In this document: positions 17,910 through 29,460 of the stretch, piece by piece
Position numbering within the stretch: position 1 is the stretch's first letter
Layout of the letters: each line of letters begins with the position of its first letter
Assembly (NCBI GenBank): GCA_019359325.1
Contig: JAHHHN010000014.1
Location: forward strand, 62,001 to 126,000
Direction: 5' to 3'
Origin: Mojavia pulchra JT2-VF2
GTDB taxonomy: Bacteria; Cyanobacteriota; Cyanobacteriia; Cyanobacteriales; Nostocaceae
Length of the DNA: 64,000 nucleotides
Notes under the pieces: model-generated
Told to the model about the DNA's origin: nothing
Databases searched by the model: none
The model's input: only the letters and a program-made list of their open reading frames with translations
Program-made: the position numbers and the translations under genes

Positions 17910-18137
17910 GTGACACACACAGATTTTCTCTTATTTGTTTTTAATAGTAATGCGTGTCAAATGGAATGGCTGTAACATAATTTTGTTTTTATTGTTGCTA
18001 CATTTTGCGCCTCGTTCCAAAGCTGTAACTGTCTATTAAGTTAGGTCGGATCTCAATTCAAAATCCAAAATTCTATCAGTTACAGGTACGAATCGCCATA
18101 AGATAATTAGCGCGGTGATTCAAAACCTGAGGAATAG

Positions 18138-18905
<768 letters not shown>

Positions 18906-18907
18906 AA

Positions 18908-19017
18908 AGTGCTGAGTGCTGAGTGCTAAGGAGGTTAAGAGATTTATGGGTCTTTCTTTATATACAATTTAAAATTCACAATTTAAACCTGAAAACTCAG
19001 AACTCACAACTCAGCAC
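18908..19017. repeat. GTGCTGAG/CTCAGCAC fold-back spacer
   Basis: Three GTGCTGAG-type units on the left (18908-18930) and three CTCA(G/C)AACTC or CTCAGCACTC units on the right (18991-19020) form complementary arms around a short AT-rich centre. It sits between the convergent fabG and WecA-like genes, where it could act as a two-way terminator. The right arm reaches the stop codon of the latter. Confidence 0.8.
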
Positions 19018-20112
19018 TCACGACTGCTGCCGCATTCTTTGCCAAACGGTAAAGCCTAAAGGAATGAAGATACTAATAATAGTAGCGAGCATCACTACTA
19101 AGGTCATGCCTTGGACTCTCATCGCCAGCAAGTTGCAAACTAAGGTAACTGACCAAAGGGTGAATGCAGCATGGCGTTGAGAGAATCCCCAAGCAAGCAA
19201 GCGGTGATGGAGGTGATCTTTGCCTGGAGTACTAAGGGGGTTTTTTCCTGCCATTAGCCGACGTACAAACACTTGAGTAGTGTCTAACACTGGTAACAGC
19301 AAAAATAAAACTGTCGGTACAAGAGCAACAACTGTGTTTTGTTGTAGGTTTCCTAAAATACTGGTTGCCGCTAACACATAGCCAAAGAAGTAGGCTCCAG
19401 CATCACCCATAATAATGCGTGAGGGATGGAAGTTGTGGCGCAAAAAGCCTAGCGCCGCACCCCCCAAAGCTCCCAACACTAAGGTCGCCGCCGCACGATT
19501 AGGAAACTGAGCAGAAACTGCTAACAAACTCATAGCAGTAATAAAACTGACGCCTCCTGCTAACCCATCCATACCATCCATCAAATTGATGGCATTGGTA
19601 ATACCTACTACCCACAATACTGTCAGCAATGTTGATAGTAGGGAATCGATGGGTGTACCAAGAGGAACCGTAATACTGATCCCATTGGCAACCAATAACA
19701 ATGCCGTAATAATCTGTGCCCACAAGCGAACAGAGGGGGGTAAGCCGAATTGGTCATCAATAAAACCAACCAGCACTAAAATAGAACCCCCCAAGAGAAT
19801 CGTCAGTACTTGAGCTAATACGCTTTGGATCTCAATTGGTCTTAAGAGGCTAGCTAGTACCAGTGCCGCAATCACACCCGCGTAAATTGCCAAACCCCCT
19901 GCATTAGGCAAAGGTTCTCGGTTGAGCCGCCGGGCATTTGGTTGGTCAGCCCAACCTACCCGCAAGGCAAATTTGCGTACTATTGGAATTAAACGCCAAG
20001 TTACTAGCCAAGCCAAGATAAACGTAAATACTACTGCCAACCAGCCGGAGCCGCTAGGGTCGGCAATACCAAGGGGCTTAAGGGAGTTGTATAGATTCAT
20101 CTCCCAATTCAA
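19018..20112 (-). CDS. Undecaprenyl-phosphate GlcNAc-1-phosphate transferase (WecA/TagO-like)
   Basis: This 364-residue polytopic protein (about 10-11 hydrophobic helices) belongs to the MraY/WecA glycosyltransferase 4 superfamily. These enzymes load a sugar-1-phosphate from a UDP-sugar onto the lipid carrier that starts cell-surface polysaccharide synthesis. Conserved cytosolic motifs are present: DDQFGLPPSVRL (the Asp pair), NAINLMDGMDGLAGG (catalytic Asp region), MGDAGAYFFGY, and KDHLHHRLLAWGFSQR (His-rich loop of the WecA branch). Since MraY has a different His motif, the WecA/TagO/Rfe branch is preferred. The sugar is not certain. Confidence 0.92.
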   Translation of the reverse strand: MNWEMNLYNSLKPLGIADPSGSGWLAVVFTFILAWLVTWRLIPIVRKFALRVGWADQPNARRLNREPLPNAGGLAIYAGVIAALVLASLLRPIEIQSVLAQVLTILLGGSILVLVGFIDDQFGLPPSVRLWAQIITALLLVANGISITVPLGTPIDSLLSTLLTVLWVVGITNAINLMDGMDGLAGGVSFITAMSLLAVSAQFPNRAAATLVLGALGGAALGFLRHNFHPSRIIMGDAGAYFFGYVLAATSILGNLQQNTVVALVPTVLFLLLPVLDTTQVFVRRLMAGKNPLSTPGKDHLHHRLLAWGFSQRHAAFTLWSVTLVCNLLAMRVQGMTLVVMLATIISIFIPLGFTVWQRMRQQS

Positions 20113-20198
20113 CCATTACTATCTGCATCTAATATGAGCATCAACTGTATATTAATCAATTTTTTTATTTCCATTTGTAATCTGAGTTGTTTGAAGAA

Positions 20199-20225
20199 TT
20201 AGCACTCTTGCCCTGTGAGTGCTAA
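20199..20225 (+). promoter_or_regulatory. CIRCE operator (HrcA site)
   Basis: TTAGCACTC, nine bases (TTGCCCTGT), then GAGTGCTAA: an exact match to the CIRCE consensus, 32 bp upstream of the groEL start codon. HrcA binds it and represses chaperonin genes until heat or protein misfolding releases it. Confidence 0.97.
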
Positions 20226-20254
20226 ATTGTCTAATGGAAGCGCTTGAGAAATAA

Positions 20255-21937
<1,683 letters not shown>

Positions 21938-22052
21938 TTGCCCATATACAACCATTTCCAATGCGTCGAATACAGGTGATTGTAGGGGCACAATATACTG
22001 TTCCCCCAGCCTGTGGACTTACCAAATAAAACCGCTGTAAATATTTCTTAAG

Positions 22053-22085
22053 CAGTTTGTCTTAGCCAAGACAAACTGTTTTTTA
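22053..22085 (+). terminator. Rho-independent terminator of groEL
   Basis: CAGTTTGTCTT-AGCC-AAGACAAACTG forms a perfect 11-bp stem with a 4-nt loop, followed directly by seven T residues. It lies about 115 bp after the groEL stop codon. Confidence 0.95.
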
Positions 22086-22462
22086 TATCACTGCTGAACC
22101 AGAGGTGAGGAAATGATATCATATCGGCTTAAATGGTCATGTCATACAAATTCGTAATTCATAATTCGTAATTCGTAATTAAGGCACACTTAAAAAAGTT
22201 GGCTAGAAGTGATTTTTCATATGTTATCCTGCTTCTGAAACAATACATACTTGGACAATTTAGTGTTATTTGTAACTTAAATTAGGATATAAAACATGGA
22301 AAAAATAGCTTTTTATACTTTGTTGTGTGACGGCAATACAGCGGAGTTTATCTTGTCAAGGTGTCAGCTATATTTTGCAAAAATCAAAAATCAAATTTTG
22401 ACAATTCTTGAGTATTAATAATTGACTAATGACCAATGATTAATTATTAGAGATAAAAATGC
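22086..22462. other. Intergenic region upstream of corA
   Basis: The region holds an AATTCGTAATTC dispersed repeat at about 22150-22182 and a small palindrome ATGATATCAT at about 22113. A 40-codon frame (22296-22418, MEKIAFYTLLCDGN) has an ATG but no protein-family resemblance or clear ribosome-binding site, so I do not call it a gene. Confidence 0.4.
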
Positions 22463-23605
22463 ATGATCAAAAAAATTCGCTGCCGTCCTCAAGCTGCCCA
22501 AGAGCGATTTAGCAGGGACTTTTATCATCAACCGGGAAATGTACCAGGAACTCTCATCATTGATGAGAGTTCTGAATATCCTACGATTTTTTTAATTGAT
22601 TACAATTCAATTAGCTATGTCCGTATACAAGTAGAAGCCCCGGAGGAATGCATTCCCTATATAGATACAGAATCTGTGTCTTGGGTTGACGTACAAGGTT
22701 TAGGTAATAAAGACATTTTACAACGATTAGGTCAAGTTTTTGATTTACATCCTCTAGTTTTAGAAGATGTAGTTAATATGGCAGAGCGACCAAAAACAGA
22801 AGACTATGAAGACCAATTATTGATAATCGCTCGTATGGTGGTGCCAAAGGAGAATGCATTTGGTTTTTATAGCGAGCAAGTAAGTTTAGTTTTAGGAAAA
22901 CATTACTTACTCACTGTACAAGAAGAACCAGAACATGATTGCTTTGAAGGAGTAAGGAACCGAATTGATAAATCCAAAGGCATTATTCGCAAGCAAGGAG
23001 CCGATTATTTAGCTTATGCTCTTTTAGATGCAATTATTGATGGCTTTTTCCCTGTACTAGAACGTTACGGAGAGCAAATCGAAGATTTAGAAGAGGAAGT
23101 AATAGTTAAACCTACCCAGGAAACATTGAAAAAAATTTATCAAATTAAACGAGAGTTACTGCAACTGCGTCGCGCTATTTGGCCTCAGCGGGATGTAATT
23201 AGTTCCTTAATAAGAGATAGTGGTGAACTGATTAGCGAGGAAGTAAGAATTTACCTGCGAGATTGTTACGACCACGCAGTGCAAGTAATTGATATGGTAG
23301 AAACTTACCGAGAACTAGCATCGGGTCTGATGGATGTTTACCTGTCGGCAGTTAGTAATAAGATGAATGAAATTATGAAGCTGCTCACGGTGGTTTCGTC
23401 AATTTTTATTCCTTTAACTTTTGTAGCAGGAATCTATGGAATGAATTTCAATACTGAAATATCACCTTATAATATGCCTGAACTGAATTGGTATTGGGGA
23501 TACCCGATTTGCTTGGCAGTGATGGCAGCGATTGCAGGTGGTTTAATATTCTTTTTTTGGCGACGGGGTTGGCTCGAAAAGTCTGTAAAGATTAAGCCAG
23601 ATTAA
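22463..23605 (+). CDS. corA: CorA-family magnesium/cobalt transporter
   Basis: CorA forms a homopentameric inner-membrane channel for Mg2+ gated by cytosolic Mg2+. The 380-residue protein has the large soluble N-terminal funnel domain (VSWVDVQGLGN, LVLEDVVNMAERPKTEDYEDQLLII) and a long stalk helix. Two C-terminal membrane helices carry the selectivity signature YGMNFN in the loop. The C-terminus is a basic tail (WRRGWLEKSVKIK). Length is normal. A weak purine stretch precedes the ATG at 22463; the overlapping ATG at 22459 is out of frame. Confidence 0.95.
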   Translation: MIKKIRCRPQAAQERFSRDFYHQPGNVPGTLIIDESSEYPTIFLIDYNSISYVRIQVEAPEECIPYIDTESVSWVDVQGLGNKDILQRLGQVFDLHPLVLEDVVNMAERPKTEDYEDQLLIIARMVVPKENAFGFYSEQVSLVLGKHYLLTVQEEPEHDCFEGVRNRIDKSKGIIRKQGADYLAYALLDAIIDGFFPVLERYGEQIEDLEEEVIVKPTQETLKKIYQIKRELLQLRRAIWPQRDVISSLIRDSGELISEEVRIYLRDCYDHAVQVIDMVETYRELASGLMDVYLSAVSNKMNEIMKLLTVVSSIFIPLTFVAGIYGMNFNTEISPYNMPELNWYWGYPICLAVMAAIAGGLIFFFWRRGWLEKSVKIKPD

Positions 23606-23667
23606 ATATGGAATATGGAAATGACTAAAATATACAAAATTAATACAGAGAGTTTATATTTGAAATT

Positions 23668-24369
23668 ATGAGAGGGAACGGCGACCAAAATTTATTTATT
23701 TTAACGATTTATATCATCGGCGTCACTTATATATTTAATCTGATGATTGAATCGATTGACGACAAAGTTAAATTTGAGTTTAAAAAAGGAGTCGTTGACG
23801 ATCAACTCAAAGAGCAAAATCTTCAAGATAAGCTAGGAATTTCTGTTAAACTCAATGCCTCATACTCATTTGACGAGTTGAAAGAGTTGTCGATTAGCAT
23901 TGAGAATAAATCTGATAATCATGCTATATACGTTGACTGGGACAACAGCTCTTTGGTGGTAGAACATAGTAAACAATCGCGTCGGGTGATTCGTAAATCG
24001 CCAGATTTGACTCGTGACTTGGCTGTACCCCAAAGCCCCAGCTTAATTGCTCCTAAAAAAACACTTTCAGAAACAGTGACAGCGGAAGATGTTTTCGAGC
24101 GCGATGCCGTAGCTGGTACTTATTCAGCCAAAAAACCGATAGTTAATATCACTGCTTTGCAAAAAGGCCCTAGCAAAAAGTTATACAATGACTTTATTAA
24201 CAGAACAAAGCAGTTGGAATTTTCGCTACAGCTGGTACTACGAATATCTGAAGTACGCGTTGGTCTAGCTCCTGGTGCAAATATCCCCCCCATGTGTATT
24301 GTCAATTGTCCTTTCACCATCAGGAAACTGCCTTGGACATACGCCCTGCCTTGGAATAAAAAGAAGTAA
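23668..24369 (+). CDS. Hypothetical membrane-anchored protein
   Basis: This 233-residue protein has one likely N-terminal membrane helix (LFILTIYIIGVTYIFNLMI), followed by a charged region and a domain rich in beta strand (KLNASYSFDELKELSISIENKSDNHAIYVDWDNSSLVV). The latter resembles the layout of an Ig-like or CARDB-type sandwich, but I recognise no family. It lies 62 bp after corA on the same strand and 45 bp before rnpB. Its membrane topology and function are unknown. Confidence 0.65.
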   Translation: MRGNGDQNLFILTIYIIGVTYIFNLMIESIDDKVKFEFKKGVVDDQLKEQNLQDKLGISVKLNASYSFDELKELSISIENKSDNHAIYVDWDNSSLVVEHSKQSRRVIRKSPDLTRDLAVPQSPSLIAPKKTLSETVTAEDVFERDAVAGTYSAKKPIVNITALQKGPSKKLYNDFINRTKQLEFSLQLVLRISEVRVGLAPGANIPPMCIVNCPFTIRKLPWTYALPWNKKK

Positions 24370-24414
24370 TCAAAATCAGACACATAATGCCATCCAAGAT
24401 TACACTGGATTTAA

Positions 24415-24881
24415 GGAGAGAGTAGGCGTAGGCGGTTGCAGATTCAGTCACAATGGCTGGTTTGAGGAAAGTCCGGGCTCCCGAAAGACCAAACTTGCTG
24501 GATAACGTCCAGTGCGAGCGATCGTGAGGATAGTGCCACAGAAAGATACCGCCGGGAATAGGGGCTGGGGACTAGGGACTAGGGACTGGGAAAAAATATT
24601 CCTAATCCCCAATACCCAATCCCCAGTACCCAATCCCCGGTAAGGGTGCAAAGGTGCGGTAAGAGCGCACCAGCAGCGTCGAGAGGCGCTGGCTCGGTAA
24701 ACCCCGGTTGGGAGCAAGGCGAAAGGAACTACGGTTGGTCTTTTACCAGTTCCGCTAAAACAGAGCCGCTAGAGGCGTCTGGTAACAGGCGTCCCAGATA
24801 GATAACCGCCCTCATGCAGGGAAGTTACTTGTAACCTCTCTACATTCGAGAACAGAACCCGGCTTACTACCAACTCTCTCC
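24415..24881 (+). ncRNA. rnpB: RNase P RNA with an inserted repeat in the P12 region
   Basis: This is the catalytic RNA that trims tRNA 5' ends. The hallmark GAGGAAAGTCCGGGCTCCC lies at 24466-24484. ACAGAAAGATACCGCC, GGTGCGGTAAGAGCGCACC and the 3' ACAGAACCCGGCTTAC follow in the right order. The 5' GGAGAGAGT (24415-24423) pairs with the 3' ACTCTCTCC (24873-24881) as helix P1, which fixes the ends. Between the CCGCC element and GGTAAGGGTG, where helix P12 belongs, about 80 nt (24560-24638) of GGGGACTAGGGACT and CCCAATCCCC repeats are inserted. They form their own long fold-back arm, so the core should stay intact. Confidence 0.97.
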
Positions 24882-25122
24882 CTATTTCAGTGCTGAGTGC
24901 TGAGTGTTGAATGCCCAATGACGGCAGTTGCTACCCTGCAGGAAGCCGCTTTGCGTCTACAAGCCGGGGAACCCTTTCGGCAGTCGCTCATGGGGGAAAC
25001 CCCCTGCCTACCCGTCACTGCCTCACCAACGCACTGCCTCCCCAATGCCCAATGCTGAGTGTTGAGTTAGGAGTCTACAGTTAACAGTCATTTTCCCTTC
25101 TCCTGTTCCCCCATCTTATTTG
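24882..25122. repeat. Composite dispersed repeats between rnpB and rnc
   Basis: GTGCTGAGTGCTGAGTG units come first. A GC-rich block follows at 24930-25040 (GCAGGAAGCCGCTTTGCGTC, GGGGGAAACCCCCTGCC), then ATGCCCAATGCTGAGTGTTG. These are typical cyanobacterial intergenic repeats. I see no gene here, and the rnc promoter is not identifiable. Confidence 0.7.
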
Positions 25123-25842
25123 ATGTCTCTTGCTTATCCACGCCGTCAGCGGCAACTCGAGAGTTTAGTCAGAAAATTAGGTTTGCGAAAAGAAGCACCT
25201 ATACAGTGGCAAATGCTAGACTTGGCGCTGACTCATCCGACTGTCTCTGAGTCAGCAAATTATGAACAACTTGAGTTTGTCGGCGATGCGGTAGTGCGAC
25301 TAGTAGCGGCTGTTGTTTTGTGGGAACATTATCCAGATTGCCCTGTGGGGGATTTTGCAGCAATTCGTTCGGTGTTGGTGAGCGATCGCATCCTCGCCCA
25401 ACTTGCAAGAGAATATGGTTTAGAACTTTATTTATTAGTTGCTGGCAGTGCTACCGCTGATAAAGTTGGTCAAGAATCGCGGTTAGCAGATGCTTTTGAA
25501 GCTGTTCTCGGTGCTTTGTACCTTAGCACCAACAATCTTGATCTCATTCGCCCTTGGCTAGACCCTCACTTCAAAAAACTAGCAGCAGAAATTCGTCTCG
25601 ACCCAGCCAGACTCAACTACAAAGCCGCTTTACAAGAATGGACTCAAGCACAATTTAAAGTTTTACCCGAATATCGGGTTGTGGAAGTTAGCCAACCACA
25701 CCGCAATCAAGAGCGTTTCGTCGCTGAAGTCTGGCTGCATGGAAAACAGTTAGGTCAAGGCAAGGGCCGCTCGATCAAAGCTGCTGAACAAGCCGCAGCT
25801 AAAGTAGCTTTTTTAGCCATTACTAATCAGGAACAACCCTGA
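25123..25842 (+). CDS. rnc: Ribonuclease III
   Basis: RNase III cuts double-stranded RNA in rRNA precursors and many other transcripts, as a Mg-dependent dimer. The nuclease domain has the signature NYEQLEFVGDAVVRL with catalytic Glu/Asp and LADAFEAVLGALYLS with the second Glu. From about residue 165 a double-stranded-RNA-binding domain ends in GKGRSIKAAEQAAAKVAFLAI. Length (239 from the ATG used) is normal. I prefer the ATG at 25123 to the in-frame TTG just before it. rnpB lies directly upstream, so two RNA-processing enzymes are neighbours. Confidence 0.95.
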   Translation: MSLAYPRRQRQLESLVRKLGLRKEAPIQWQMLDLALTHPTVSESANYEQLEFVGDAVVRLVAAVVLWEHYPDCPVGDFAAIRSVLVSDRILAQLAREYGLELYLLVAGSATADKVGQESRLADAFEAVLGALYLSTNNLDLIRPWLDPHFKKLAAEIRLDPARLNYKAALQEWTQAQFKVLPEYRVVEVSQPHRNQERFVAEVWLHGKQLGQGKGRSIKAAEQAAAKVAFLAITNQEQP

Positions 25843-25934
25843 ACTCAAAAGCTTATTTGTTAGTTGATAATCATTGTTTAATTGTCAGTTGTAATTTTTT
25901 TTACCATTGGCAACTCACAACTGATTAATGACTA

Positions 25935-27026
25935 ATGACTAAAATTACAATTGCTGTCTTCGGGGTTGGGCGTTGGGGAGTGCATTTACTAAGGAATTTT
26001 TTAGAACACCCTCAAGTACGGATTGGAGCGGTAGTAGACCCCAATCCAGAACGATTAGTGAAGGTGAAACAGCAATTTAATTTAAATGAAGATGTATTAT
26101 TGACCACCCAGTGGCAGGCTATTAAACAAGTGCCAAATTTGTCAGGAGTGGCGATCGCAACCCCTGCTATCACCCATTACGATCTCATTAGAGATGCCCT
26201 CCAGCAGGGATATCACGTTTTGGCAGAAAAACCCTTAACTCTAGACCCGTTAGAATGCCGTGAACTTTGTCAATTGGCAGAGCAACAGCACTTAATCCTA
26301 ATGGTGGATCACACCTATTTATTTCACCCAGCAGTTGAACAAGGGCAAAGTATTGTTCATGCAGGTAAATTAGGTAATTTACGCTACGGCTATGCCACCC
26401 GTACCCATCTAGGCCCCGTCCGGCAAGATGTCGATGCGCTGTGGGACTTAGCTATTCACGATATTGCCATCTTTAACGCTTGGCTAGGTCAGCTACCTGT
26501 GAAAGTACAAGCAACGGGTACGGTGTGGTTACAGGGAGTCGCTACGCTTGCAGGGGAGCAAGAGAGGAGGGGAGCCGAGGGGAAGAAAGATACAAATTCT
26601 TCTCGACCTCAAGGACTAGCCGATTTAGTATGGGTGACGCTGACATATCCAGATGGCTTTCAGGCATATATTCATCTGTGCTGGCTGAATAGCGATAAAC
26701 AGCGGCGGCTGGCAGTTGTGGGCAGTCTTGGTAGCTTGATTTTTGATGAAATGTCACCTTTATCGCTTTTGACTTTACTACATGGCGAGTTTGAACTCCA
26801 GGGAAATCAATTTCTGCCTGTGAATCAAAGGCAAGAAACACTGGAAATAGAAAAGGCCGAACCATTACAGCGGGTCTGCGATCGCTTTGTTACTTGTATC
26901 CTTAAAAATATTCCCCCAGTTGTTTCATCTGGCTGGGTAGGCACAGAGTTAGTACAAATTCTCGCTGCCCTCACAGCATCTCTAAATCAGGGTGGGCAAC
27001 CTATTTTTATCGACAAAATTTATTAA
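25935..27026 (+). CDS. Gfo/Idh/MocA-family oxidoreductase
   Basis: The 363-residue protein has the NAD(P)-binding motif VFGVGRWGVHLLRNF, the family motif VLAEKPLTLDP with the catalytic-site lysine, and the C-terminal alpha/beta domain with DLAIHDIAIFNAW. The family oxidises or reduces sugars, cyclitols and related hydroxyls; the substrate here is unknown. Residues about 201-221 (AGEQERRGAEGKKDTNSS) look foreign. The DNA there is a low-complexity GGGGAGCAAGAGAGGAGGGG run similar to intergenic repeats, and it keeps the frame. The start codon lies inside a TAATGACTAATGACT repeat. Confidence 0.88.
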   Translation: MTKITIAVFGVGRWGVHLLRNFLEHPQVRIGAVVDPNPERLVKVKQQFNLNEDVLLTTQWQAIKQVPNLSGVAIATPAITHYDLIRDALQQGYHVLAEKPLTLDPLECRELCQLAEQQHLILMVDHTYLFHPAVEQGQSIVHAGKLGNLRYGYATRTHLGPVRQDVDALWDLAIHDIAIFNAWLGQLPVKVQATGTVWLQGVATLAGEQERRGAEGKKDTNSSRPQGLADLVWVTLTYPDGFQAYIHLCWLNSDKQRRLAVVGSLGSLIFDEMSPLSLLTLLHGEFELQGNQFLPVNQRQETLEIEKAEPLQRVCDRFVTCILKNIPPVVSSGWVGTELVQILAALTASLNQGGQPIFIDKIY

Positions 27027-27043
27027 AATTATTAATTCGTAAT

Positions 27044-29167
27044 TTACCTTTCTGAAGTTCCTTTAGCACAAGCACCTCCAGCCTGGAGGGAGGGAAGAAC
27101 ACCTTGTGGTGAAACTAGGCTGACCTCGCAAGTATTATCGAGAAGTGATAAATCGTGCTTCTGTGTATCCACCTCTGCTTTTGTACCTCCACAAACTGTA
27201 CTAGTCTCAAGCAACGACTCTTCCCGAAAGGTAGGATAGCAGTTCATTTCCATTGCTTTCTCATCTATAGAGGGAACTGCCAGTTCTTCTAAATCCTCTT
27301 CTTCTTCTGGGGAAGACAACAGCGACATCTCAATTAAAGGCAAAGATATGGTCACTGTTGTACCTTGATGAAGACCTGCACTCTTGAGGGTAATGCTACC
27401 TCCCATCAGTTCGATTAAGTTTCGTGAAATTGCTAGTCCCAATCCCGTACCATCAAACTTGCGTGTAGTTGTACCATCTACCATTACAAAGGGGCGAAAT
27501 AGTTTATGCTGTTGGGCAGGATCAATGCCTATACCTGTATCTGTGACATTAATCATCACCTGAGATTGGTGATCATGATGTTGAATTTCACAAGCGATCG
27601 TAATGCTTCCCTCTTCGGTGAACTTAGTAGCATTGCCAATGACATTAATCAGCACCTGCTTTAATTTTGCTGCGTCCGCCTTAACTGGAATTGGCTTGCT
27701 ACCTAAATCGATTTTTAATTGTAAGCCTCTTTGTTGAACATTTACAGATTGTAAATTAATTACTTCCAGTAGTAATTGTCGGAGGTCAATAGGTTCTGTG
27801 ACTACCGAAAGCTTACCTGCCTCAATTTTAGAAATGTCGAGTAATTCATTAATAATGCCTAATAAATGAATCGCTGTTTCATCGGCACGTTTGAGAAACT
27901 CAATTTCTTCTTCCCGGTTATCACACAAGCCATCGTGAACCAGGCGAACACAGTTAATAATAATATTGAGTGGATTCCTCAGTTCATGGGAGGTCGTAGC
28001 CAAAAACTGACTTTTGATTTGGTTGGCAGTTTTTGCTTCTTTCCACGCTATTTCTAGTTCTTCTGCCCAAGCTTTGAGTCTTTCGACCATTTGGTCTAAT
28101 GCTTGTGCTAGTTGGTTAAACTCCCGAATTTTGAAGTTGTGAGGAACTGGTTGTGCGGCGTGGTGGCTGTAAATATTCAGAGCATAGTCTCGTAATTCTT
28201 CTACAGGACTTGCTAAGTAAGGGGCTAAATATAATGAAGCCAGTAAGCTTGCACCTATCAAACCAACTGTTAAAACGATTAGGATAAGTTTTATTTCCTC
28301 TAAACCAAACAGAGCATCGTCTACACTTGTCACAGCTAAGACAATCCATTTTTGCTGGGGCTGTTGTGTAATAGGATTGGCAATAGCTGTATAACCAGCA
28401 ATTAATTCTTTTCCTTCTTTAAAATATAAATTTATAGAATCTGTTTGCCCAATGCTCACATCTTTGATTATGTTTTGGATTTGGGAAGCATATGGGTGCT
28501 GTTGAATATGAGTCCCCACTCGGTCTACTAATGGGTGCGCTAAAATCGTGCCATCTTCAGCAATGACAACCATAGCGCCTGTGAGCGATCCCGGCTGATT
28601 TGGAGTTTGTTGGTACAATGCTGACTGAAGACTTAAGTTATAAAGCAATTGACCCGCATTATCATAGACTGGGGTGGATAATAACAAGTGCAGTTGGTTT
28701 TTTGGATCTCTTGAACCGGTTGTTCCTGCCTTTGGGGGTAATATTGCGGTAATCTCAACTCCTTGGCTAGGCAAAGGCGAACTCAAGTCTCCAATTGCTT
28801 TATCACCACAACTACTAGCAACTATTTTGCTAGTTTGCAGATTTTTTAATTGCAGGCACTCGATGCTGGTTGGTAGTTGTTGCGCTATCTGAGCAAAAAA
28901 TTCTTCCGCCTGATTGAGCGAACCAGACTGTATAACCTTTGTTTGGCTTACAATTAGCAAACTAGTTTTGAGGGTAGCGATCGCATCATTAATCTTCTCC
29001 CCTTTAATAACAGCACTTTCTGCTAAATTTTGCCGAGCAGTCTTTAATAGGCTAGAGCGTGCCTTATTCAAGGCGACAATCTCCCCTATCAGCAACACTG
29101 GGACAAACAAAAGCAGTATTCTCGTTAATAAAATACGCCTAAAGGATGATTGACGGGTTTTAGCCAT
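27044..29167 (-). CDS. Cache-domain sensor histidine kinase
   Basis: From the ATG at 29165-29167 the protein has 707 residues. It has a membrane helix (about 10-34), a periplasmic double-Cache-like sensor (about 40-285, with MVVIAEDGTILAHPLVDRVG typical of Cache), a second helix (about 292-318) and a HAMP segment. HisKA follows with TTSHELRNPLN (His394), then HATPase with NVIGNATKF, DTGIGI and GTGLGLAIS. An acidic, Cys-containing tail of about 80 residues has no known domain. It lacks a receiver and no response regulator is adjacent, so its partner is elsewhere. The upstream TTG at 29215 would put a hydrophilic stretch before the first helix. Confidence 0.92.
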   Translation of the reverse strand: MAKTRQSSFRRILLTRILLLFVPVLLIGEIVALNKARSSLLKTARQNLAESAVIKGEKINDAIATLKTSLLIVSQTKVIQSGSLNQAEEFFAQIAQQLPTSIECLQLKNLQTSKIVASSCGDKAIGDLSSPLPSQGVEITAILPPKAGTTGSRDPKNQLHLLLSTPVYDNAGQLLYNLSLQSALYQQTPNQPGSLTGAMVVIAEDGTILAHPLVDRVGTHIQQHPYASQIQNIIKDVSIGQTDSINLYFKEGKELIAGYTAIANPITQQPQQKWIVLAVTSVDDALFGLEEIKLILIVLTVGLIGASLLASLYLAPYLASPVEELRDYALNIYSHHAAQPVPHNFKIREFNQLAQALDQMVERLKAWAEELEIAWKEAKTANQIKSQFLATTSHELRNPLNIIINCVRLVHDGLCDNREEEIEFLKRADETAIHLLGIINELLDISKIEAGKLSVVTEPIDLRQLLLEVINLQSVNVQQRGLQLKIDLGSKPIPVKADAAKLKQVLINVIGNATKFTEEGSITIACEIQHHDHQSQVMINVTDTGIGIDPAQQHKLFRPFVMVDGTTTRKFDGTGLGLAISRNLIELMGGSITLKSAGLHQGTTVTISLPLIEMSLLSSPEEEEDLEELAVPSIDEKAMEMNCYPTFREESLLETSTVCGGTKAEVDTQKHDLSLLDNTCEVSLVSPQGVLPSLQAGGACAKGTSER

Positions 29168-29460
29168 CGAGTGTCTCACTTCGCATCTGCAAACCACAAC
29201 AGCAAAGATATGCAATTGAACCAGCTAAATGAGACATTTTATTAAGTTATGAGGATTTTATCGCCAATTCTCAAAAATATCAAAGTTAGAAGCTGCAAAA
29301 AGAAACATGGTATACCAAAACTCTTGGAGGATAGTTGTAAAAGAGACTTGTGTTGCATATCGATACAGTGATGAAATTAGTGAACAGTGGCTTGCAAGCA
29401 TGAATTTTTTTGAATCATCATACTAGCAAAGAAAATAATAAAACTATATAGATCAACTCA

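Noticed and set aside
22296-22418. 40-codon ORF MEKIAFYTLLCDGN upstream of corA
   Set aside because: No clear ribosome-binding site or recognisable family; length and composition fit chance.
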